From: an uncultured Collinsella sp.
Lineage (GTDB): Bacteria > Actinomycetota > Coriobacteriia > Coriobacteriales > Coriobacteriaceae
Assembly: GCA_900756765.1 (NCBI GenBank)
Contig: CAAELE010000030.1
Location: 1-30,108, forward strand
Direction of reading: 5' to 3'
Length of the DNA: 30,108 nt
Below, in pieces: positions 14,420 to 21,060 of this stretch (position 1 is its first letter; each line of letters opens with the position of its first letter). The notes under the pieces are model-generated. The model ran no database searches and had not been told where the DNA came from. It saw only the letters and a program-made list of their open reading frames with translations. Made by a program: the position numbers and the translations under genes.

Positions 14420-16051
14420 TTACAGTTCAATCACTTCGTCGCAAGCCTCAAGCAACTCGGGGTCATGCGAGACAACAACCACTATATGATCTTCTTTCTT
14501 CTGTTGCAGAATATCAATGAACGCTGACCTACTCGCTCCGTCAAGCGCCGACGTCGGTTCATCGAATAACATGACGGGTGAGTCCTTAAGCAATACACGA
14601 ATAATCGCAATCTTCTGCTTCTCACCACCCGATATATTATGGTTTTGCTCGTCCAGCACCCCATCAAGACCATTGGGAAGTGTTGAGACCAGTTTGGTCA
14701 GACCAAACTGGTCTACAAGTCGCCCGACTTCAAGAATTGGACAATTATCGCCCGCGAGTAGCGTCAGATTCTCTCTGAGTGTTCCGTTAACGATATCAGG
14801 TTCTTGCTCGGCAATACCAACGACATACGAGCGTAGATTTATAGAATCAATCTGGCTCAAATCAACCTCGTCATAAGCAATAGTCCCAACGCAATCATCG
14901 GGATATAGACCAGCTATGCCATCGAGAAGCGTGCTTTTCCCGCTTCCGTTTGCGCCCGACACGCCGTATAAGACTCCTCGATTAAGCGAGATGAGCTCTG
15001 GATAATCTATGATTCGATCGGTATCAGGGCGACAAATCGACAGGCCCTTGCACACAAGTGAAACAGGAGAACCAATGCGGACAGAACCGTTCGCCTCTTC
15101 ATCCATTGCCCAAAGGCGCTTAAGGCGTTGGGCGCTCACCTTGCTCGCCTGGTAGCTTTTGCCCCAAGAAAGCAAGTTCACCAGAGCAGAATTGGCGCTC
15201 GAATAATAGCTCAATGCCGTCAGCAGAAAACCAACCGGCATTTTACCTGCGACAATCTCACAGCCTCCAATCGCGAGCAAACAGAACTGCGCAAAGGAAA
15301 AAATCAACTGATTCGCAAGTCCGAACCGTGATCCGGCTTTTTGGTTAGCCAATATAGCTGGATAAAGACCATCGAAAGCCTTCTGCAGCCTCAAGGAATA
15401 GAAATCAAATAATGAATGGCGACGAAGAAAGGAGACGCTCTCCAGCTGGCTCTGGAGAGTCCCATAGAAAGCAGCGGTCTTTTCCTGAAACTCAAAGCCT
15501 CGATTGAATAGCAGCCCGCTAAACAATCGATAAACTACTGCCCCCGTAACGATGCAGGCTAGACAGGCAATCGCCATCGCAATGTTTATATTCATCAACA
15601 TAATCAAGGAACAGATAATCGTTGCAACACCGCCAATGATATTTGACGCCGATGTTATTCCGAATATTATGAGGTCGTTTGAATCGTGATTGATTTGCTG
15701 ATTATAATAGCCCGCATCAAATCCGATGAAAAACTTCCGGGGCAAACGCTTGACGTGTTCAAGTGTGTCAGCGTTAAGTTGATATCCCGCATGCGCTTGA
15801 AGGTCGACATAGATTAGGGAAGTCCAATAGGCCAACACCGAACCCACAATGGCGACCACGCCAATCGCGAAAATACATAAGACTAGCGTCCGCAAACTAA
15901 TACCGAGGACATTTTTTGCCGCCAGCACATTTACAGTCAGTCCCAACAGATATGGTTCAGCAAGGCTGCACAGCTGAGACAAGACATCGAGAAGCAGATA
16001 GACATAAAGCCTTGGCTTATGGAGGAGATATATCTTCCAAAATCTAAACAT
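14420..16051 (-). CDS. ABC exporter (TMD-NBD), putative RiPP export
   Basis: A 543-residue half-transporter with six membrane helices in the first 310 residues, then an ATPase. The Walker A GANGSGKST is near residue 368, followed by the signature ISGGEKQKIAI, Walker B PVMLFDEPTSALD and the switch His in VVVSHD. There is no C39 peptidase domain at the N-terminus, so leader removal is not built in. The start is placed at ATG 16051, with GAGG upstream and an 8-base overlap with the radical SAM stop; ATG 16111 or 16066 are possible but lack a site. It is last in the operon. Its likely cargo is the modified product of the peptide gene at 19755-19865; this is inferred from context. Confidence 0.88.
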   Translation of the reverse strand: MFRFWKIYLLHKPRLYVYLLLDVLSQLCSLAEPYLLGLTVNVLAAKNVLGISLRTLVLCIFAIGVVAIVGSVLAYWTSLIYVDLQAHAGYQLNADTLEHVKRLPRKFFIGFDAGYYNQQINHDSNDLIIFGITSASNIIGGVATIICSLIMLMNINIAMAIACLACIVTGAVVYRLFSGLLFNRGFEFQEKTAAFYGTLQSQLESVSFLRRHSLFDFYSLRLQKAFDGLYPAILANQKAGSRFGLANQLIFSFAQFCLLAIGGCEIVAGKMPVGFLLTALSYYSSANSALVNLLSWGKSYQASKVSAQRLKRLWAMDEEANGSVRIGSPVSLVCKGLSICRPDTDRIIDYPELISLNRGVLYGVSGANGSGKSTLLDGIAGLYPDDCVGTIAYDEVDLSQIDSINLRSYVVGIAEQEPDIVNGTLRENLTLLAGDNCPILEVGRLVDQFGLTKLVSTLPNGLDGVLDEQNHNISGGEKQKIAIIRVLLKDSPVMLFDEPTSALDGASRSAFIDILQQKKEDHIVVVVSHDPELLEACDEVIEL

Positions 16052-17330
16052 CGTGATTTGCCTCATGCGAATACTGATAATTACAAGCCAACCGCATTCT
16101 CTGCCTGGCATTGAATTTAACGCTCGCGCATTTTCTCTGGCCCTCCATCGCGGCGTGGGGACATCCGCCCATACAAGCCGGAAACATTACACACTCGCCA
16201 CATACTGGGTCGTTTGGTAAATACTCCATCCATTTCAAATAGTTCGAATTAGCTTTCACACCTTCTCGAACATTTCCAACGGCGCACTCGCCCTTGCCAA
16301 CCTCATCCCAACATTTAAAAAGTCTACCAAGCGGATCGATGACAAACGAATTAAGGGAAACCGCACAGCAGACGCCTGGTTCATACGGCGTAAACGGAAT
16401 AACGTTGAATCCGCGCTCGCTAGCTTTATCCATAAAGAACGTTTCAACTTGAGAGAATCCACGCTGAGAAAAACAATGAATGTCATTTGAGCAAGTATCG
16501 TTAACATTGTCGACCGCAGCAAGATAAATCGCGACTTTACCGCGAAGCCCTTTAGCGTCAAGCTCGTCAATCAACGCATCGACCTCTTTGCCATTGGACT
16601 CATCGACATTCACGCGAATGGTAATCTGAAGAACATCGGCACATGAGATTATATTGTCGATAATGGCATCATATGTCGGACGACCGTCGGCCGGGACCCT
16701 CCGCGAATCATGATCCCTCTTTGAGCCATCAATAGTGATTTGAACCGAACCGATCTGACAATCAGCAAGCTTCTGAGCAATTTCTCGCGTCAGGAGATAT
16801 CCGTTCGTTACCATTCCGGCAGAATAAGTAGCGCCTGGCCTAATCGCCCCTCTCAGTTCTTTTGTCAGTCGCTCGATCATGTCCACACAGAGTAGGGGTT
16901 CGCCTCCATACCAGTCAACGTGAAGATCGTTGATCCCGGGATAGCCGGAACGCACGAATTCTGCGATATCCGTCATTGTCTCTTCTGACATAGTGGGGTG
17001 CGAGCAGCCCTTTTCATAGCAGTAGGGACACCTAAAATTGCATGCCAGCGTTGGAGCAATCGTCAGTCCTAAATAGTCATTTGCAAACCTTGCCGACAAG
17101 CTCTCAAGCATCAACATTCGCCGCTCGTCAACATCGTCATCTACCAACATGCCACCCAACTTAAGGGTCTCTTCGAAATCACCATCCAAGGCGGCGGCAC
17201 CCTTGCGATATAAATTCAGCTCATTCGTGTGCGCAGCGTCAAGGTCGAGAACGCCACCAGATTGGGTATTGTAGATAGTGATACCGTTCACATCATTCTC
17301 TTCAATAACGTTAAATTCAGACTCTTTCAT
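16044..17330 (-). CDS. Radical SAM/SPASM peptide maturase
   Basis: A 428-residue radical SAM enzyme. An N-terminal region of about 90 residues (a possible peptide-binding part) is followed by CNFRCPYCYEKG with Cys97, Cys101 and Cys104 for the SAM-binding 4Fe-4S cluster, WYGGEPLL (140-147), and a TIM-barrel core. The C-terminal SPASM region has Cys321, 322, 340, 349, 377, 380, 386, 390 and 401 for auxiliary clusters. Such enzymes form thioether or C-C crosslinks in RiPP precursors (sactipeptides, ranthipeptides and others). The ATG at 17330 follows the permease stop directly. Cluster context (small Cys-rich peptide, exporter, immunity-like ABC) supports peptide maturation. The crosslink type is not predictable. 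Confidence 0.92.
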   Translation of the reverse strand: MKESEFNVIEENDVNGITIYNTQSGGVLDLDAAHTNELNLYRKGAAALDGDFEETLKLGGMLVDDDVDERRMLMLESLSARFANDYLGLTIAPTLACNFRCPYCYEKGCSHPTMSEETMTDIAEFVRSGYPGINDLHVDWYGGEPLLCVDMIERLTKELRGAIRPGATYSAGMVTNGYLLTREIAQKLADCQIGSVQITIDGSKRDHDSRRVPADGRPTYDAIIDNIISCADVLQITIRVNVDESNGKEVDALIDELDAKGLRGKVAIYLAAVDNVNDTCSNDIHCFSQRGFSQVETFFMDKASERGFNVIPFTPYEPGVCCAVSLNSFVIDPLGRLFKCWDEVGKGECAVGNVREGVKANSNYLKWMEYLPNDPVCGECVMFPACMGGCPHAAMEGQRKCASVKFNARQRMRLACNYQYSHEANHDV

Positions 17331-18140
17331 TTATATGCTCCGTTTTCTGATAGCACCCTTGATAGCCCAACAAAGTCCGAGGATGACAATGGGAACGACT
17401 GTTGCCAGCGCTACAAATAGCAACGTCCCCGGCACGATGAATTGAATTGGTCGCGGGGACGCAAGGGTCGCCAGCCATGTCAAGTGCAGTGGCATATTTG
17501 GATTCCCGTACCCCAAATAAAGCAGCAGGATGATGAACGATAGAACAAACGCGCCATTTCCAAAGAGTGAGATGGCCAGGACGAGCAGCAGGCATAACGT
17601 TGTGCAAATCAAGGCAGCAAGAGACAGTCGAAGAAGAAACTCTCCGATCATATCCATCGTCATTCCTATGCCACTCGCGCTTTGGACCGCACCAACGAGT
17701 ATCGAAAAGAGAACAAAACCACCGACAAGCGTGACAATCGAGACAAGAGTCCTTGCAACCAACAACTGTACTGTTTTCATTCCCCTTGCATAGGAAACAA
17801 GCCATTGAGATCCCGTTATCGGAGTTCGAAACGCATAGCCGATGACGAGAACAGCAACAATAGGAAAGAACAGAGAATGGGCAAGCGGTGCCACAGCGGA
17901 AAGGTAGCGAGCTCCATCTTTAACGAGGTCTCCGGGAATTCCCACAAAACCATATTGTGGGTTTGGAAAGAAGCCCATAACACCGTCGCCAAGCCAATCG
18001 CTCGTTCCGTAGGCTCTCCATGGTTCATAAGACACAGAATAAAGCAATGCGAGCACGAAACCTGCCGCAATCAGCAGAAGAGGCGCTTTGCTCTTCATAA
18101 CTCGATAGGCTTCAGCCTTAATCATATCTTCGCAGCGCAT
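17331..18140 (-). CDS. ABC-2-like permease, putative immunity subunit 2
   Basis: A 269-residue membrane protein with about six hydrophobic helices (for example APLLLIAAGFVLALLY near 17-32 and the final PIVILGLCWAIKG). A large periplasmic segment after the first helix contains YGTSDWLGDGVMGFFPNPQYGF. The permease next to it has YGTYGTSDLGGVGKQIGFFAN at the same place, so the two are paralogues. The start is ATG 18140, two bases after the previous stop and preceded by GAGGGGG. With the ATPase and the sister permease it resembles LanFEG/SkfEF-type bacteriocin self-protection pumps. The role in immunity is inferred. Confidence 0.8.
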   Translation of the reverse strand: MRCEDMIKAEAYRVMKSKAPLLLIAAGFVLALLYSVSYEPWRAYGTSDWLGDGVMGFFPNPQYGFVGIPGDLVKDGARYLSAVAPLAHSLFFPIVAVLVIGYAFRTPITGSQWLVSYARGMKTVQLLVARTLVSIVTLVGGFVLFSILVGAVQSASGIGMTMDMIGEFLLRLSLAALICTTLCLLLVLAISLFGNGAFVLSFIILLLYLGYGNPNMPLHLTWLATLASPRPIQFIVPGTLLFVALATVVPIVILGLCWAIKGAIRKRSI

Positions 18141-18142
18141 TT

Positions 18143-18946
18143 CTACCCCCTCCTCGCTTTGATTCCCATGACCCCGAGCTGCAACGAAACAACGGTGCAA
18201 ATAACAGAGAAAAGAATGATCTGATTAATGGCTAGGCCTTGAAAGCACAGATTTCCAAGATGGCGTAAGTATGGTCCGACTGAGAGCCACCAGGGAATTT
18301 GCGTCGATGCGTGATTGGAAAAGACCACCAGCGTATATTCATCGGAGGCGAGCAGCGTCCCGACCAACACCAACATAATGCTAAGCGGTGCATTTCTAAG
18401 TAAATAGAAAACTGCCATCGACTGAGCTACTAATGCAGCCAAAATAGCATCAATCAAAAGCAACACGGGCAGGTATCTATCAAGAAACACCCGCCCATCC
18501 ACATAGCAGCCAAGCGGAGATTTGAAGAGAGTGAATCCCGAAAACAGGTTGAACGCTGTTGAAGTTGCAATCGTCAGAACAAGCCACTTTGCGACAACGG
18601 CCTTTGCTACACCCGTCCCTTTTGCATACGTCACTTCAGAAGACCTGCTTTGATAATCCATGGCGCAGGAAATAACAATGCATCCGGCTAGAACGAAAAA
18701 CCACTCGTAGGTCATGAATAGTGCCGTCCGAACCGCCGAACCAGCTGGGTCAGTCTTGTCGAGGATGTTTGCAAAGAAACCAATCTGTTTGCCGACTCCC
18801 CCTAAATCAGATGTTCCATAAGTCCCATACATATTTGGATTACAGACATCTTTAACAATCCAAATTCCCCAGATCAACAACACGAAAAAGGCTGGATTTC
18901 TGAGCAACCGACGGGCTTCGCATCTAATCAGTCGCAGAAGTTGCAT
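18143..18946 (-). CDS. ABC-2-like permease, putative immunity subunit 1
   Basis: A 267-residue integral membrane protein with about six helices, such as AFFVLLIWGIWIV near 19-31 and IILFSVICTVVSLQLGVMGI at the end. The start ATG 18946 has GGGAGG upstream and overlaps the ATPase gene by 23 bases. It shares the YGTSD-containing first extracellular loop with the next gene, pointing to an old duplication. It would form a heterodimeric channel with that protein, driven by the ATPase. Confidence 0.8.
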   Translation of the reverse strand: MQLLRLIRCEARRLLRNPAFFVLLIWGIWIVKDVCNPNMYGTYGTSDLGGVGKQIGFFANILDKTDPAGSAVRTALFMTYEWFFVLAGCIVISCAMDYQSRSSEVTYAKGTGVAKAVVAKWLVLTIATSTAFNLFSGFTLFKSPLGCYVDGRVFLDRYLPVLLLIDAILAALVAQSMAVFYLLRNAPLSIMLVLVGTLLASDEYTLVVFSNHASTQIPWWLSVGPYLRHLGNLCFQGLAINQIILFSVICTVVSLQLGVMGIKARRG

Positions 18947-19652
18947 TATCTGCCTCCCCGATCAAATCCAAAAACCGCTTTTCCAGACTTCGGTCTTTGT
19001 AGGAGTTTTCTTCCTTAACGAGAAGTCTGCCTTGATGGAGAAAAGCAAAAGATGTCGCAACTTTCTCCAATTCATCTAGGTTATGGCTTGAAATGAGCAC
19101 CGTTTTATCCCGTTTGTCCTTCAACGACAGCAGGAGATCACGCACCTCAATCACACCCACTGGATCGAGCCCGTTTATGGGTTCATCCATGATGAGTAGT
19201 TGCGGGTTGCCCAGAAGAGCCGTTCCGATATCCAGGCGACGCTTCATGCCGAGCGAGTATTGTTTTACCGATGCATCCGCCGCATTTTCTAGGCCAACGG
19301 CAGCGAGCACTCGATTAACTTCACTTTTCGGCAGCCCCCACTCGATACAGCGTGAGATCAAGTTTTCTCGACCGGTTAAGTTCAAGAATGCCCCACAGCC
19401 GTCGGGGACGAATCCGATATTTCTGCGTGCTCTTGCCAGACCTGTTCTCCCAGACTCGCCGAAAAAACTGATTGAGCCTTTCGTTGCTTTAAGCAAGCCA
19501 AGAAGAATATCAATCAACGTACTCTTCCCCGCGCCGTTCTCCCCAACGAGAGCGCACACTTCGCCCTCATCTATATCAAATGAAACATCAGACAACGCCC
19601 AGTTTTTGCCGTAGCGCTTTGATAGATCCTTGATTGAAATCGCATTACCCAT
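18924..19652 (-). CDS. ABC transporter ATPase, immunity-type
   Basis: A 242-residue ATPase subunit. The Walker A GENGAGKS is at 37-44, the signature YSLGMKRRL at 132-140, Walker B LLIMDEP at 152-158, and the switch His190 in ISSHN. The usual Gln of the Q-loop appears replaced (FVPDGCGAF, 81-89). Sequence type and gene order (ATPase, permease, permease) match LanF/BcrA-like self-immunity pumps. It is the first gene after the hairpin at 19676-19714 that follows the peptide gene, so it may be expressed by read-through. The ribosome site is weak (GAGG about 10 bases before the ATG). Confidence 0.9.
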   Translation of the reverse strand: MGNAISIKDLSKRYGKNWALSDVSFDIDEGEVCALVGENGAGKSTLIDILLGLLKATKGSISFFGESGRTGLARARRNIGFVPDGCGAFLNLTGRENLISRCIEWGLPKSEVNRVLAAVGLENAADASVKQYSLGMKRRLDIGTALLGNPQLLIMDEPINGLDPVGVIEVRDLLLSLKDKRDKTVLISSHNLDELEKVATSFAFLHQGRLLVKEENSYKDRSLEKRFLDLIGEADNATSATD

Positions 19653-19669
19653 GTCTCATGAACCTCATT

Positions 19670-19714
19670 AAAAAGGCAGCGCGGTCGACGGATGGCAGTT
19701 ATCGACCACGCTGC
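19670..19714 (-). terminator. Terminator/attenuator after the peptide gene
   Basis: A 13-bp stem with arms 19702-19714 and 19676-19688 (one G-U pair) and a 13-base loop is followed on the minus strand by five U (19674-19670). It lies 40 bases after the peptide stop and just before the ATPase. In bacteriocin operons such a leaky hairpin gives much more precursor mRNA than maturation mRNA; that function is inferred. Confidence 0.75.
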
Positions 19715-19754
19715 TTACCCTCTGCTGTCTTAACCAGCATTAACGTTCACGTTG

Positions 19755-19865
19755 CTAGAAATGAACATATACGCCAAAACAGCTACAGCGCGAACACGGG
19801 TGGTAATTGCGGCAGCCACCACCGCCACCCTGCACGTTGCTACACGGATCGATTACCCAGTTCAT
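19755..19865 (-). CDS. Putative RiPP precursor peptide, Cys/Gly-rich
   Basis: A 36-residue ORF. It begins MNWVIDPCSNVQ, then has five glycines (13-17). Cysteines are at 8, 18, 24, 27 and 29 (the second half contains HPCSRCSCF), and it ends with aromatic residues. The features seen are small size, high Cys/Gly content, its own promoter and operator, a terminator-like hairpin after it, and an operon with radical SAM/SPASM, exporter and immunity-type genes. These are what a ribosomally made, post-translationally modified peptide gene shows. The ribosome site is modest (GTAGGT, 5-base spacing). Any leader would be very short: cleavage within the Gly run would leave about 14 residues. I do not recognise the family. 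It could also be a small signalling peptide or, less likely, a chance ORF. Confidence 0.75.
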   Translation of the reverse strand: MNWVIDPCSNVQGGGGGCRNYHPCSRCSCFGVYVHF

Positions 19866-19904
19866 AATTACCTACTTTCGATTTATCGTCTGTTTTAATA
19901 CTCC

Positions 19905-19936
19905 GTTATCGTATATCGATAACCTTATGATTTCAA
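19905..19936 (-). promoter_or_regulatory. Promoter and operator of the peptide operon
   Basis: On the minus strand TTGAAA (19936-19931), 17 bases, TACGAT (19913-19908). A perfect palindrome GTTATCG-N5-CGATAAC (19905-19923) overlaps the -10. This fits repression or activation by a dimeric XRE-type regulator such as the gene at 20026-20352. The predicted leader is about 35 bases. Confidence 0.7.
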
Positions 19937-19958
19937 GAACTATTTTCAAATAAATTAA

Positions 19959-19988
19959 GGCTCCTACCGATCGTTTGCGGTAGGAGCC
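19959..19988 (-). terminator. Terminator of the XRE regulator gene
   Basis: GGCTCCTACCG (19959-19969) and its complement (19978-19988) form a perfect 11-bp stem. On the minus strand it is followed by TTAATTTATTT. It separates the regulator pair from the peptide operon. Confidence 0.85.
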
Positions 19989-20025
19989 TTGCATGCATAC
20001 GTGTTTGTCTTCTTATTCTGTTTTG

Positions 20026-20352
20026 TCATTCCTTAGAAAGATCTACTACGTAAACCTCTGTGGGCAATATCTCGGAAGGGTCGGGATTGCGTCTTTGCAA
20101 AATCTTATTCCGCGCGCGCGCGATGGTAAGTTCCTCAAGTTCTATTTCACTCACGCGACGGATCAAATCTCCCGGCTGACAATCCAACTCAACACAGATA
20201 TCGAGCAATGTCTTCAAGCGTATGGCCTTAATTTTTGCATTACGGATTTTAGAAATGTTAGCTGGCGTATGCCCGGTCGCTCTTATTAGATCGGCATTTG
20301 TTTTCCCGGTCTTGAGCAAAAGTGTCTCAACCTCAATAATGAGATAATCCAT
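20026..20352 (-). CDS. XRE-family regulator (YozG-like)
   Basis: A 108-residue DNA-binding protein. The HTH covers about residues 5-65, including TNADLIRATGHTPANISKIR and TLLDICVELDCQPGDLI; the latter is typical of the small YozG-type XRE proteins that pair with DUF2975. A charged 40-residue tail follows. The start is ATG 20352 with AGGTG upstream; a TTG two codons earlier is less likely. It follows the DUF2975 gene by 10 bases and precedes the peptide operon, so it is the best candidate to bind the palindrome at 19905-19923. Confidence 0.8.
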   Translation of the reverse strand: MDYLIIEVETLLLKTGKTNADLIRATGHTPANISKIRNAKIKAIRLKTLLDICVELDCQPGDLIRRVSEIELEELTIARARNKILQRRNPDPSEILPTEVYVVDLSKE

Positions 20353-20362
20353 GGTCAATCAC

Positions 20363-20932
20363 CTAGACCAAATCATCGGACTGGGACTGCAAAAGCGCCC
20401 CATAGCGCCAGAAGATCGACAAAGCGAAAGCAACCATCATTGCAATGATGGATCCCACATCCAAAGTGATGCCCGAGTCACCAATCTGAAGGAGAGCGGA
20501 ATTCATACGACAGCTCAACATACAATTACCCATCATTATTTTTAAATCGCTGCCAATCTGTAGAGAGCCCATCACGGCATTGATTGCAAATAGGCAAGCA
20601 ATAACGGTAATCATCCGTGCATGTCGAATAGTAAAAGGCGATTGACGACGGGCGACATCGAAGCTGATGCTTAACAATGTGAACTCCCCTGCAAGGAGCA
20701 AAACCGCCCATAGCGCCAAGTTTGGGAGCGCGATGCTGCCGCCCTTACCAAGCTCAACGACCCCCTCGATTACCACTGCGCCGTTCAAAATACTTTGGCA
20801 TGCAACAACAAATGCCGAACCAAAGACGGCGATGGTAGCGATGGCTATAAGTACCAGCACGGCACAAAGAACCATTCCGATTTTTCTCATGTTATCGAAC
20901 GACATCTCAATTCTTTGAGCGCTATTCGCCAT
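20363..20932 (-). CDS. DUF2975 four-helix membrane protein
   Basis: A 189-residue membrane protein with four predicted helices (about 17-42, 72-90, 105-124 and 160-177). It fits the DUF2975 family, which commonly sits beside a small XRE regulator and may control it at the membrane. The start is ATG 20932 behind AAAGGAG. A TTATCG half-site resembling the peptide operator lies at 20974-20979, upstream of this gene. The molecular function of the family is not established. Membrane sequestration of the regulator is a guess by analogy with SdpI/SdpR. Confidence 0.75.
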   Translation of the reverse strand: MANSAQRIEMSFDNMRKIGMVLCAVLVLIAIATIAVFGSAFVVACQSILNGAVVIEGVVELGKGGSIALPNLALWAVLLLAGEFTLLSISFDVARRQSPFTIRHARMITVIACLFAINAVMGSLQIGSDLKIMMGNCMLSCRMNSALLQIGDSGITLDVGSIIAMMVAFALSIFWRYGALLQSQSDDLV

Positions 20933-21002
20933 AGTAACTCCTTTTGCCATCCAGCAGAACTTTTTCAATTATTTTATCGTTACCGGAAACTCTTCTCTAC
21001 AA

Positions 21003-21034
21003 GAAAAGGGGCGCACCTCCATCGGAAACGCCCC
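21003..21034 (-). terminator. Terminator of clpC
   Basis: GGGGCG (21008-21013) pairs with CGCCCC (21029-21034) on a 15-base loop. On the minus strand it is followed by TTTTCTTGT. It lies 27 bases after the clpC stop. Confidence 0.7.
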
Positions 21035-21060
21035 CCATCATGCAAGGTTATATTCAATCC

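Noticed and set aside
19634..19867. Plus-strand frame over the peptide gene
   Set aside because: No ribosome site; the minus-strand peptide has promoter, operator and operon context instead.
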